Numbered from the stretch's first letter, positions 44,285 to 52,078 are shown. The stretch: 64,000 bases of DNA from Aquiflexum balticum DSM 16537 (GCF_900176595.1 NZ_LT838813.1:868001-932000); one strand, 5' to 3'. Translations and numbers: made by a program. Notes: generated by a model from the sequence alone, not told the origin.

Positions 44285-44450
44285 TTTTGGAATAGTCGAT
44301 GACAGGTAGATTATGGATCATAGAGATCAGATTGGGGGCATCAAATTTACCACAAGCGGTGTAACCTACCTCACAATCCTCCAATACCCCATCACCTGCT
44401 TCCAGACTTTTGCAGGCCACCCAAAGTCGATGGCCTACAGGTTGGATCCG
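44285..44450 (-). pseudogene. Fragment of a second rnfB gene
   Basis: About 165 bp match the 3' part of rnfB (about 46633-46801) at roughly 85% identity by eye. On the minus strand it reads GHRLWVACKSLEAGDGVLED then CEVGYTACGKFDAPNLISM, with a 6-base deletion in the cluster motif and Cys changed to Tyr. It lies between the cyclase stop and the IS element. It cannot function alone. Confidence 0.75.
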
Positions 44451-44540
44451 GCAAGAATCCTTGTTTTTTTTAGAGATCTAATGGTCAAAAATAGTTGGTA
44501 AAACACCTTCTAACAGTCTGATATTGAATTTATTACGAAC

Positions 44541-44574
44541 ACCTTATTGAAACTTGTTTCAATAAGGTTTTTTT
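44541..44574 (+). terminator. Strong hairpin and U-tract at the left end of the IS
   Basis: ACCTTATTGAAAC (44541-44553) pairs perfectly with GTTTCAATAAGGT (44556-44568) around TT, followed by TTTTTTG. It stands just ahead of the transposase frame and would stop transcripts entering from outside, a known way for IS elements to limit their own activity. Confidence 0.8.
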
Positions 44575-44579
44575 GTTTC

Positions 44580-45567
44580 ATGAAAACTTCAAAAAAAAAG
44601 GTGTTGGGCATGTGGTTTTCTTGACTCAATCAAGTGGGGAAAACAGGCAGGGAAGCAACGGTATAAGTGTAAAAATTGTGGAATTCTGTTTACCGGTTCC
44701 AACCCTTCGGTAGCCAAATCCAACCGGTTTGTGTGGTTTGAAAAATGGGTAGTCGGAAAGCGTACATTTGATCAATTGGTTACGGAGACAGGCCTGAGCA
44801 AGAGCACGATTCAGCGGCTCTTTAATAGGTATTTGAAAGAACCTCCTATGCTGAGTGTTTACCCTTCCGAGCGGGTAAATCTGCTCATTGACGGCACATA
44901 TTTTACCAAGGATTTATGCCTGATTTTGTATCGGGACAACACCATCAAATTTACCCAGCTCTATCGTTTCAGCGATGGTGAACGATACGAAGAACTAAAA
45001 GAAGACCTGGAAAATCTGCTGATTCTTGGAGTTCAGATCGAATCAATTACCTGCGACGGACACCGGGCATTGCTCAGGGCAATCCGCGAAGTCTGCCCTC
45101 AGGTCACCCTTCAGCGATGTGTGATCCATGTGCAGCGAATGTGCAGAATCTGGCTTTCCAGCAATCCCAAGAGCATCTCCGGGCAGGAACTCCGAAAAAT
45201 TGTCTCTACCATTCACCTTATCCAATCCAAACAGGAAGTCAGCTATTGGCTACTCGAACTGGCCAATTGGGATTCCCGGCACCATCAGTTTGTTCATGAA
45301 AAAACGGTCAATCCCATAACGGGAAAGTATTGGTATAAACACAAACTGCTGAGACGTTCCTTTTATGTATTGAAAAACTCTTTGCCGAATCTTTTTGCTT
45401 ACCTGGATAATCCCAGGATCCCAAAATCAACCAACGGTCTGGAGTCTTTTTTCGGACATTTAAAAACCAATTTAAATATCCACCGCGGACTCTCAACAAG
45501 AAATAGAAAAAGCTTCTTGAGGTGGTATCTGTACTTCAAAAATTCAAGAAGAAAAGGTTTTCTTTAG
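44580..45567 (+). CDS. DDE transposase with N-terminal zinc ribbon; frameshift at A9
   Basis: The catalytic part from 44731 (278 residues in one frame) has LLIDGTYF and CDGHRALL for the two Asp and STNGLESFFGHLK for the Glu, with RCVIHVQR between, as in IS256/MULE-type transposases. The frame is open back to 44584 and reads RCWACGFLDSIKWGKQ and KQRYKCKNCG, a C2C2 zinc ribbon, but it has no start there. The ATG at 44580 (MKTSKK) is in another frame. Dropping one A from the A9 run at 44591-44599 joins the two. Either an inactivating slip or productive slippage at A9. Confidence 0.75.
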
Positions 45568-45599
45568 CCATAGAACAAGAAGAATGAAGCATGGAAAAA

Positions 45600-45618
45600 G
45601 GCTCCTAAAAACGGAGCC
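45600..45618 (-). terminator. Hairpin near the right end of the IS
   Basis: GGCTCC (45600-45605) pairs with GGAGCC (45613-45618). On the minus strand it is followed by TTTTTCC, so it could stop transcripts coming from mntA. Confidence 0.5.
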
Positions 45619-45744
45619 CCTTCATTCCACTTGGCAGGATTTATTGCTGGTAAGTTGCTCCTCAGCAGAGCTTACGTCCTCTTCAAACCTGCGTGACATT
45701 ATAATAAATTTTTCAGTAAAAGTCACCAACTATTTTTGACCACA

Positions 45745-45861
45745 TTACCTTTTTAGATCCTTCTGAAATTCTAAAAAATCTCTCTTTTCAGGCAAAAAGT
45801 CAAAAATCTCGTCAATTGACCTTAAAATATCTTCAAGCCAAGTATTTATTTTGTTATCCAT
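45745..45861 (-). pseudogene. hepT: hepT toxin gene truncated by the IS
   Basis: The frame reads MDNKINTWLEDILRSIDEIF then DFLPEKRDFLEFQKDLKR and stops 38 residues in, two bases from the IS terminal repeat. This is the start of HepT (DUF86, HEPN toxin), normally about 110-120 residues. The catalytic RxxxxH segment is missing, so no active toxin can be made. It overlaps mntA by 8 bp, the usual arrangement. Confidence 0.8.
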
Positions 45862-46156
45862 AAATGACCACTTTTGACTCGTCTATTTCCTTTCTGAAAA
45901 AAGAGTTTTTTATCCCACGTTCTTCTATTAAGTCGATTTTTCGTTTTAAAATCTGTTCTAATTTGTCTTTGAGCTGAAAATACAAATCCGTATATTTTAT
46001 AGGATCATATTCATCAAAGTCAACCACGAAATCAATGTCAGAATCTGGAGAAAAGTCGTCAGTTAATACAGAGCCAAAAACCGAAAAGTTCTTAACTCTA
46101 TATTCCTTGCAAAGTTGTTTGATTCGTTCAATATTTTTCTCTGAAATTTTCATCAT
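45854..46156 (-). CDS. mntA: MntA-type antitoxin nucleotidyltransferase
   Basis: A 100-residue minimal nucleotidyltransferase with the GSxxx and DxD motifs intact: FSVFGSVLTDDFSPDSDIDFVVDF, and KRKIDLIEERGI late. MntA adenylylates the HepT toxin to neutralise it. Its partner gene directly downstream has been cut by the IS, leaving MntA as an orphan antitoxin. Translation begins at 46156 (MMKIS) or the next Met. A full -7 box lies 17-24 bp upstream. Confidence 0.88.
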   Translation of the reverse strand: MMKISEKNIERIKQLCKEYRVKNFSVFGSVLTDDFSPDSDIDFVVDFDEYDPIKYTDLYFQLKDKLEQILKRKIDLIEERGIKNSFFRKEIDESKVVIYG

Positions 46157-46495
46157 TTATCTATCTTAATCACAAAGTTACTATTTTCCCGCGAGTTCTG
46201 TTTTGCATTTGCCACAGGTTTGCTTTCCACAATATATAGAGTAAAGCAGACCTTTCTGTCATGCTTTCCGCTATATCCTGTTAAGGGTTACTATAAAACT
46301 AAAAATATTTTTCAATTATCATACCTTCCAATAGGACTTTTGGTTTGCTGAATTAAAGAAGCTTTCAGCGGTATTAACCTAAAAGCAAGTGATAAAAAAG
46401 TTCGATCTTAAAATTGACTTGAGAATAGCTAAGAAAAAACTGTAACTTATAAACAGGAATTGAACTGTCTGTAAAGACATTAACCATAAAAAAAC
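46157..46495. other. 339-bp gap between mntA and rnfB
   Basis: AT-rich, with no ORF or hairpin of note beyond the mntA -7 box (46173-46180). Confidence 0.5.
46173..46180 (-). promoter_or_regulatory. -7 box (TAACTTTG) of mntA
   Basis: On the minus strand TAACTTTG matches TAnnTTTG fully and lies 17 bp before the ATG at 46156. No TTG at the expected -33 distance was found. Confidence 0.4.
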
Positions 46496-47359
46496 TCAAC
46501 TTTCACCCATCTTCAATTTCCCTTTCCTTATAATTTTTTTGGCCTCAGCGCCTTTGATAACACCTTCTTTTTCATCTATCCACACAATTGCACCTGTGGG
46601 GCATCTTTGGATAGGGACTTGGGTTTGGTGGTTTTTCGAATAATCAATGACAGCCAGATTATGGACCATGGATATCAGATTGGGGGCATCCATAGCGCAT
46701 TTGCCACAGGCGGTGCAACCTACCTCACAATCCTCCAATACCCCATCACCTGCATCCAGACTTTTGCAAGCCACCCATAATCTGTGGCTTATGGGATGAA
46801 TGGAGAAAAGATCTTTGGGACAAACCTCGACACAATCTCCGCAGGCGGTGCATTTTGCCTCATCGACAACAGGAATACCAAAAGCATTCATACTGATGGC
46901 ATCAAAATCACAGACTACCTCACAGTCTCCATGTCCCAAGCAGCCCCAGGAACAACCCTTACCCCCACCGGATATCAATGCCGCTCCCCTACAACTGCTC
47001 ATTCCCTCGTAGTTGGCGCGGTTAATTGCCACATTAATCCCACCGGCACATGCAAGTCGCGCTACCCGTTTTTCTTCCGAACCTGCATCCACTCCCAAAT
47101 ACGATGCGATTTCTTTTCTACCTTCTTCACTGCTTACGGTACATTTTCCGGGCAATGTTTCTTCTTTCACCAATGCTTCCGCAAAAGGCCTGCAACCAGG
47201 ATAGCCACAGGCACCGCAGTTGGCATGGGGAAGCATTCCTTCCACCACATCAATCCTCGGATCTTCATAGACATAGAGTTTCTTATTGGCAATGATCAGC
47301 ATCAATGCCAAGAGAAGCGTCAGTCCGCCGAGTGCAAGTAAAGCGATTAGTATTGTCAT
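46496..47359 (-). CDS. rnfB: Rnf complex ferredoxin-type subunit RnfB
   Basis: A 287-residue electron-input subunit of the ion-pumping Rnf complex. N-terminal membrane helix (ILIALLALGGLTLLLALMLI), then the 4Fe-4S domain ANCGACGYPGCRPFAEAL, and ferredoxin modules CSWGCLGHGDCEVVC, CTACGDCVEVCP and CEVGCTACGKCAMDAP. The last motif lacks the expected fourth Cys (Ala before Pro), so this cluster is incomplete or uses another ligand. Unlike the usual order, rnfB stands last, 377 bp after the reductase gene and separated by repeats. A short decayed copy lies at 44285. Confidence 0.9.
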   Translation of the reverse strand: MTILIALLALGGLTLLLALMLIIANKKLYVYEDPRIDVVEGMLPHANCGACGYPGCRPFAEALVKEETLPGKCTVSSEEGRKEIASYLGVDAGSEEKRVARLACAGGINVAINRANYEGMSSCRGAALISGGGKGCSWGCLGHGDCEVVCDFDAISMNAFGIPVVDEAKCTACGDCVEVCPKDLFSIHPISHRLWVACKSLDAGDGVLEDCEVGCTACGKCAMDAPNLISMVHNLAVIDYSKNHQTQVPIQRCPTGAIVWIDEKEGVIKGAEAKKIIRKGKLKMGES

Positions 47360-47736
47360 GGGGAGCCTTGTTTTTTCACTTCGTTATTCTATATTCTTTA
47401 TTCGGTGTTCGATATTTTTAATGTCCGATGTCGGATGACCGATGACGGATGTTGCGTTATTATTTACATCTGTCCTTCAATTGATTTAACATGACACTTT
47501 TTCCATCAATAGAGATTCCCCGAATCCCGATAGCTATCGGGACGGGGCAGGCATTCACTTCGCTATAGAGTTGGTTTTCAATTTCAAACTTTACCAAAGC
47601 TCGTTCAGAATGACGCACGCTATTTTCAACCCATTTTTGTAGCTAGCTTCCGTCTCCTGTCTTCTGTCTTCCGTCAAATTAACTTCGGTCATCCGACATC
47701 AGACATCGGTCATCGGTCATCTAACATCGGTCTTTC
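47360..47736. repeat. 377-bp gap filled with GACCGA-type low-complexity repeats
   Basis: Runs such as TCCGATGTCGGATGACCG at 47422-47453 and TCTTCTGTCTTCCGTC plus ATCGGTCATCGGTCAT at 47646-47733 belong to the same family as the elements at 28841, 29941, 48641 and 48899. It also contains the perfect palindrome TCCCGATAG/CTATCGGGA at 47525-47542. No gene seen. Confidence 0.6.
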
Positions 47737-48594
47737 TCAATAAATCACCTCCGCCCACTTCTTCCCCGCTATCAATTCCGCTTTGCGGTTGTCCCATTTT
47801 TCTTTTGAACCCATGATGTTGATAAAAGCCTTGTTGAGGTTTTCTTTTACTTTTTCATAGCCCGCAATGTAAATGTAGGTATTGGAATAGTTCAGCAGCT
47901 CCAGAATTTCCTCTGCCCTTTCCTCAATGGCAGCATCCAAGGAAATCGGATCTTCCCAATGTGGCCTGGGACTCAAGGCATGAAAAGCTTCAAATGTAGC
48001 TTCATCGTAATAATTGGTTAGGTCTCCGTCCTTATCATTGAGATACAGGAGTTCCAATCCGCTTTTGGCCCCATAAAACAACCTGATTTTTCCTTTCCAG
48101 TCTCCTACCTCGCTGTAAATGTGCTTGACAAATGCACGGAATGGCGCGATGCCTGTTCCCATGCCTATCAATATCAGGTTGGAGTTTTTATCTTCAGGAA
48201 CTTTAAATGGCAATTCAAAGGGTCCTGTAATGGTAATTTCATCTCCTACTTGGCGGTCGCAGAGGTAGTTTGAACTCACGCCATGATACAGTTCCCCGCT
48301 GAAATCATCCACATAGGAACAGCGTTTGACCAACATGGTGATATTGGCATTGCCGTTTTTGGTTTCAGGTAGATCGGCCACACTGTATAGGCGATGGTGA
48401 AACTCGTTGCCAAATTCACTTTTATGTTCCACGAGGACACCAAAACTTTGGTCCACCTTACACTTGAATTCAGGACTTCCAACTTCAAGTACAATCTCGC
48501 GTATTTCTTCAGTATTTGCAGGTGTAAGACGCTTGGTTTTTTTCACCTTGGCCTTGTATTGCTGCTTTGTATTGAGGTCTGATAGATAGGACAT
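47737..48594 (-). CDS. Ferredoxin-NADP(+) reductase-like FAD enzyme
   Basis: A 285-residue flavoprotein of the plant-type FNR family. Signatures are the FAD-binding EFHHRLYSVAD region (usual RxYS), the domain bridge VGDEITITGPFELPFKVPED, the pyridine-nucleotide loop LIGMGTGIAPFRAFVKHIY, the block KIRLFYGAKSGLELLYLND, and YIAGYEKVKENLNKAF. It ends in a C-terminal Tyr (KWAEVIY), the aromatic residue that stacks on FAD in this family. It should move electrons between ferredoxin and NAD(P)H. Placement inside the Rnf cluster, between the small membrane protein and rnfB, suggests a partner of the Rnf/PFOR ferredoxin pool. Confidence 0.85.
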   Translation of the reverse strand: MSYLSDLNTKQQYKAKVKKTKRLTPANTEEIREIVLEVGSPEFKCKVDQSFGVLVEHKSEFGNEFHHRLYSVADLPETKNGNANITMLVKRCSYVDDFSGELYHGVSSNYLCDRQVGDEITITGPFELPFKVPEDKNSNLILIGMGTGIAPFRAFVKHIYSEVGDWKGKIRLFYGAKSGLELLYLNDKDGDLTNYYDEATFEAFHALSPRPHWEDPISLDAAIEERAEEILELLNYSNTYIYIAGYEKVKENLNKAFINIMGSKEKWDNRKAELIAGKKWAEVIY

Positions 48595-48640
48595 TGTTGT
48601 GCTATTTAGATGTTGATGTTATTTTTTAAGTAATTCTGGT

Positions 48641-48682
48641 TAGAAGACGGGAGACCGAAGACGGAAGACGGAAGACGGAAGG
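48641..48682. repeat. GAAGAC/CGGAAGAC tandem repeat
   Basis: Consecutive units such as GAAGACGGAAGACGGAAG follow a GGGAGACCGAAG stretch in the 100-bp gap between the reductase gene and the small membrane protein gene. Same family as the GACCGA elements. Confidence 0.6.
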
Positions 48683-48694
48683 GGAGACTTTGTG

Positions 48695-48880
48695 CTATTT
48701 TTCCTTTTTGCACACTTTCACACAACCACAGTTGCCACAGCTTCTTCTTTCGGCAAGAACATCCTCATCGGAGATGTTTTCCGAAAATGTTTCCCTCCAC
48801 CGGGACTGAACCCAGACCCAAGCGAGCATCATGACGACTATCGCCCCGATTCCAATTATATATGTCATTAATGTTTCCAT
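48695..48880 (-). CDS. Small Cys-rich membrane protein, NqrM-like
   Basis: A 61-residue protein with one membrane helix (LMTYIIGIGAIVVMMLAWVWV) and a C-terminal Cys cluster SCGNCGCVKVCKKEK (four Cys in eleven residues). Size, topology and position next to rnfA resemble NqrM, a membrane factor that helps install the intramembrane 2Fe-2S centre of Na+-NQR and Rnf; the Cys spacing differs, so the assignment is inferential. It may equally be a FeoB-associated Cys-rich protein, but no feoB is present. The GACCGA repeat copy 3 lies directly upstream. Confidence 0.55.
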   Translation of the reverse strand: METLMTYIIGIGAIVVMMLAWVWVQSRWRETFSENISDEDVLAERRSCGNCGCVKVCKKEK

Positions 48881-48898
48881 TTCAATGTGTTATTAATA

Positions 48899-48985
48899 TG
48901 GTTATACACTTTCTTGCCAGTAGCCTTAAATTCATTTGCAAACGGGACGGAAGACCGAAGTCGGAAGACCGAAGTATCGTCAATT
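48899..48985. repeat. GACCGA/CGGAAG repeat element with TTGCCAGTA flank, copy 3
   Basis: Flank GGTTATACACTTTCTTGCCA, then GACGGAAGACCGAAG and TCGGAAGACCGAAGTATC. It begins 19 bp upstream of the start at 48880. Comparison with copies 1 and 2 shows the conserved TTGCCAGTA block and spacer followed by the repetitive part. Confidence 0.6.
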
Positions 48986-49088
48986 TTAGGATCTTTCCGA
49001 GAATTGTTTTGAGTTACCGTTTTACTCCTAAAATTGCTCATATCCATAATTATTAATCCTATTTTGTCAACTTAATTCTTTGGGGTAG

Positions 49089-49156
49089 AAACCTGACAGG
49101 TTTTTACATTTCAATGATTTTACTAATGCTTTCTATTCTTTAAACCTGTCAGGTTT
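49089..49156. repeat. Pair of AAACCTGACAGGTTT palindromes after rnfA
   Basis: AAACCTGACAGGTTT (49089-49103) and its complement form AAACCTGTCAGGTTT (49142-49156) are each palindromic but for the centre base, and together they form a larger inverted pair. They lie 4 bp beyond the rnfA stop and could end or slow transcription into the small membrane protein gene. Confidence 0.55.
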
Positions 49157-49159
49157 ATT

Positions 49160-49738
49160 TTAACCTAATCCGGAAAATCCCATAAATGTCAGCGACAGTA
49201 TTCCTGCAATCAGCAATGTAATGGCGGTGCCTTTCACCACATTGGGCACCTCAGCAAATCCCAACTGCTCCCTGATACCTGCCATCAATAGTAGGGCAAG
49301 GGTAAAACCTACACCTGCACCAAGGGCATACACCAGACTTTGGGAAAGATCATATCCCTTGTTGGTTTGGAACAAAGCCAAACCCAAAATGGCACAGTTG
49401 GTGGTAATCAGTGGAAGGAAAATCCCCAAAGCCCTGAACAAAGCCGGACTCATTTTCTTGATAAACATCTCCACCAATTGTACCGTGGAAGCAATCACGA
49501 CGATATAGCTGATCAATTGTAGAAATGGGGCATTGATGGCCACCAACAAGGCATGTATGCCATAAGCACAAACCGAACTGATCAGCATCACAAAGGTCAC
49601 TGCCCCGCCCATTTTGCTGGCAGTTTCCATTTTTCCGGAAACACCCATAAAAGGACAGATGCCCAGGAAATAGGCCAAAACGAAGTTATTGACCAAACTG
49701 GCATTGATAAATATGCTCCAATAGGATTCCGTGTTCAT
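49160..49738 (-). CDS. rnfA: Rnf complex membrane subunit RnfA
   Basis: A 192-residue six-helix membrane protein, paired with RnfE to form the core that carries an intramembrane 2Fe-2S centre. Conserved Cys-containing segments are visible: FLGICPFMGVSGKM in helix 1 and TTNCAILGLALF in helix 4. Other family blocks are FVMLISSVCAYGIHALLVAINAPFL and KGTAITLLIAGILSLTFMGFSG. Its start overlaps the rnfE stop by 4 bp. Length is normal. Confidence 0.92.
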   Translation of the reverse strand: MNTESYWSIFINASLVNNFVLAYFLGICPFMGVSGKMETASKMGGAVTFVMLISSVCAYGIHALLVAINAPFLQLISYIVVIASTVQLVEMFIKKMSPALFRALGIFLPLITTNCAILGLALFQTNKGYDLSQSLVYALGAGVGFTLALLLMAGIREQLGFAEVPNVVKGTAITLLIAGILSLTFMGFSGLG

Positions 49739-50376
49739 GCCTTTGCTTTTTTAATTTTGTAGAAATTGAACAGTACGAGCCAAAGTGCTAAAGTGAAAAA
49801 CCCTCCAGCTGGTAATATCATGATGATCCATGCCTGAAATGAATCGGGAAAGAGGGATATGTCAAAGAAGGTCCCGTTACCGAGAATTTCACGGACCGCA
49901 CCCAAGCAAAACAGAGCAAAGACAAAGCCCAGACCCATTCCCAGAGCATCCATAATGGATTTTCCAATGGTATTTTTGGATGCAAAAGCTTCTGCCCTGC
50001 TCAAGATCAGGCAGTTGACGACAATCAGGGAAATAAAGGCTCCGAGATTTTTGTGCAAATCCACACTGATGGCCTGAATGGCATAATCCACAACGGTCAC
50101 AAATGTGGCAATGATCAAAATATAGGAGGCAATACGTACCTGTTTGGGTATGAAATTACGCAAGGATGCCACCAGGACATTCGACATCAGCAGAACAAAC
50201 GCTGTGGCCAATCCCATGGCAAGGGCATTCATTGCCGTATTGGAAACTGCCAAAACAGGACACATGCCCAACACCTGCACAAAAACAGGATTGTCCCGCC
50301 AAAGTCCTTTGATAAATTCATCAGTGGAGCTTGGCACAGCTTTAATTTCCGGATTTTTTGTTATTCCTGCGCTCAT
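49735..50376 (-). CDS. rnfE: Rnf complex membrane subunit RnfE
   Basis: A 213-residue six-helix membrane protein homologous to RnfA. The two Cys motifs are LGMCPVLAVSNTAMNALAMG and VVNCLILSRAEAFASKN; with RnfA they bind the central 2Fe-2S centre of the pump. The end YKIKKAKA is basic. The gene starts 2 bp after the rnfG stop and overlaps rnfA by 4 bp, so the three are read together. Family length is normal. Confidence 0.92.
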   Translation of the reverse strand: MSAGITKNPEIKAVPSSTDEFIKGLWRDNPVFVQVLGMCPVLAVSNTAMNALAMGLATAFVLLMSNVLVASLRNFIPKQVRIASYILIIATFVTVVDYAIQAISVDLHKNLGAFISLIVVNCLILSRAEAFASKNTIGKSIMDALGMGLGFVFALFCLGAVREILGNGTFFDISLFPDSFQAWIIMILPAGGFFTLALWLVLFNFYKIKKAKA

Positions 50377-50378
50377 TT

Positions 50379-51068
50379 TTAATCTGTATTGACTTTGAAA
50401 CTATCCCTTTGATGATAAATCAAGGGAACCATGGTTGCGGTACTTTCACCCAAAATATTCCCGATAGTCCGTGAAGAAATTGTCGCTCCTGTAATTCCTT
50501 CCACCTCCCAGGGTTGGGTCTTACCACCTTGTTTGACCGGTATAACTTTATTTTCCAATTGGGTCAAATCAGCATTGAGTTGGACAGCCAATGCTTTGAA
50601 ATTTGCCAGGAAATTTTCCTCCTTTTCAATCTTATCACCTAATCCGGGTGTCTCTTTACTTTCAAGTACATAAAACCCCACGACTGTTTGCGTAGATGGA
50701 TCGTATCCATATAAAATGCGGATGACATCCGCATAACCCTGTCCACTTGCTTCAATAGCCACTCCTTTGAAATTATCTTTTTCATCAAAGCCTGCATAAA
50801 CCACCGTCTTGGTTCGGTCCAAGCCATCCGAAGGAACAAAAGTCCCCTCTGCTGTCAATTCATAAATCCTCGTTTTTGTGATTCCGGGCAGAACATTGAA
50901 AACTGCTTTCTCCAATGCTTCCGCTTTGAGGGTATCAATTCTTTCTTTGGTGCCCTCATAAGTCAAAACAATCATTAAAGCACAGAAAACGCCGATCCCT
51001 ACCATGGCTATCAGCATTTTTTTGCTGCCTCCAGTTGCTTCTGTTTGAATGGTTTTATTGGTACTCAT
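50379..51068 (-). CDS. rnfG: Rnf complex FMN-binding subunit RnfG
   Basis: A 229-residue protein with an N-terminal helix (KMLIAMVGIGVFCALMIVL) and an external FMN-binding domain. FMN is bound covalently by phosphoester to a Thr in the motif [DE]xxTGAT, here EGITGATISSRTIG, with the attachment Thr at about 195. YDPSTQTVVGFYVLESKETPGLGDKIE is the other family hallmark (ETPGLG). Flavin transfer needs an ApbE protein, which is not in the window. The start overlaps the rnfD stop by 4 bp. Confidence 0.92.
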   Translation of the reverse strand: MSTNKTIQTEATGGSKKMLIAMVGIGVFCALMIVLTYEGTKERIDTLKAEALEKAVFNVLPGITKTRIYELTAEGTFVPSDGLDRTKTVVYAGFDEKDNFKGVAIEASGQGYADVIRILYGYDPSTQTVVGFYVLESKETPGLGDKIEKEENFLANFKALAVQLNADLTQLENKVIPVKQGGKTQPWEVEGITGATISSRTIGNILGESTATMVPLIYHQRDSFKVNTD

Positions 51069-52078
51069 GACATTGCTTTTTTAGTCCCATATACTTTAGG
51101 CCTGATCAAACTATCAATCTGTGGCGTAAGGGCATTTCCCAACAAAATGGCGTACATCACCCCTTCCGGAAGACCTCCCCAGATTCGGATGACTACCACC
51201 AATACTCCGATAAATATTCCATAAATGACTATTCCCAAAGGTGTGATGGGTGAGCCTACCATATCGGTAGCCATAAACACAGCCCCAAGCATCAGTCCTC
51301 CTGAGAAGAGCATGAACGTCGGTGAAGGGTAAATTTGGCTATCAACGAGATACAGGATGCCGCTCAAAACAAAAACCGTCAACAGAATTGTAACCGGAAT
51401 TCTCCAGTTCATCATTTTCTTATAAATCAGATAAATACCGCCCAAGGCTATCAACCAGGAGCAGGTTTCCCCGGTAGATCCACTGATCAATCCCAAGGCT
51501 AGGTCTGCACTGTCTGTAGTGATATGGTCAAACTTGAATGCAGAAAGGGGCGTTGCACCGGAGATTCCGTCCACAACTGGTGTTGCAAAAGGGAATGCCA
51601 AAACAGATTTGGAAATGCTGACAAAGCGATCTTCCAAAAAGGCTGGATGCCAAGTGGTGATGGCCACAGGAAATGCGGCCTGCAAGATGGCCCTGCCCAC
51701 CAAGGCAGGATTAAAGGCATTATAGCCCAAGCCTCCAAAGACAAATTTGCCCAAAGCAATGGCCATGACTCCGCCCAGGAAAGTCATCCAAAGCGGAAAT
51801 ATCGGTGGCAAAGTCAATCCCAATAGAAGTCCGGTAATGATTGCCGACCAATCCGAAACTGTACTTTCCTGATTTGACCACCTGCACAACAGGTGTTCGG
51901 TCATCACAGCTGAAATTACTGCGGTAATAATAACCAGCAAGGCATTGATTCCAAAAGCATAGACTGAAAACAAAGCAACAGGTATCAGGGCATAGACCAC
52001 GTTTTTCATAATCATGTCCGTGGACACACCTTTGTTGATGTGGGGAGAGGTGCTGATATGAAGGGTCTTGCTAAGCAT
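51065..52078 (-). CDS. rnfD: Rnf complex membrane subunit RnfD
   Basis: A 337-residue integral membrane subunit with about nine to ten helices. It holds a covalently bound FMN on the Thr of DGISGATPLSAFK (about 174), which is intact. Other blocks are SPHINKGVSTDMIMKNVVYA at the start and MLFSGGLMLGAVFMATDMVGSPITP late. With RnfG it carries electrons across the membrane while ions are pumped. Its start overlaps the rnfC stop by 8 bp. Confidence 0.92.
   Translation of the reverse strand: MLSKTLHISTSPHINKGVSTDMIMKNVVYALIPVALFSVYAFGINALLVIITAVISAVMTEHLLCRWSNQESTVSDWSAIITGLLLGLTLPPIFPLWMTFLGGVMAIALGKFVFGGLGYNAFNPALVGRAILQAAFPVAITTWHPAFLEDRFVSISKSVLAFPFATPVVDGISGATPLSAFKFDHITTDSADLALGLISGSTGETCSWLIALGGIYLIYKKMMNWRIPVTILLTVFVLSGILYLVDSQIYPSPTFMLFSGGLMLGAVFMATDMVGSPITPLGIVIYGIFIGVLVVVIRIWGGLPEGVMYAILLGNALTPQIDSLIRPKVYGTKKAMS

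Larger units (their letters stand above)
44482..45742 (+). mobile_element. Insertion sequence with perfect terminal inverted repeats (IS256-like, zinc-ribbon type)
   Basis: The ends are TGGTCAAAAATAGTTGGT (44482-44499) and its exact complement (45725-45742), 18 bp perfect. The element is 1261 bp, with one DDE transposase frame. A strong terminator-like hairpin protects its left end. No direct repeat of target DNA is visible at the ends, and the two flanks belong to different genes (rnfB fragment, hepT), so a deletion or recombination accompanied or followed insertion. Confidence 0.8.

Noticed and set aside
44474-45750. Possible target-site duplication around the IS
   Set aside because: No direct repeat matches at the exact ends; the partial likeness of TTTTTAGA stretches on both flanks is not at the boundary.
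33572-46801. Similar offset (about 2.35 kb) of both gene ghosts from their intact copies (33572 to 35927, and 44292 to 46640)
   Set aside because: The orientation, age and neighbouring module differ, so the match of distances is taken as chance.
46784-47341. 185-codon + strand frame over rnfB
   Set aside because: It is antisense to a well-supported rnfB and contains no recognisable motif.
28894-48974. GACCGA/CGGAAG tracts as a CRISPR array
   Set aside because: Units are of irregular length with no distinct spacers.
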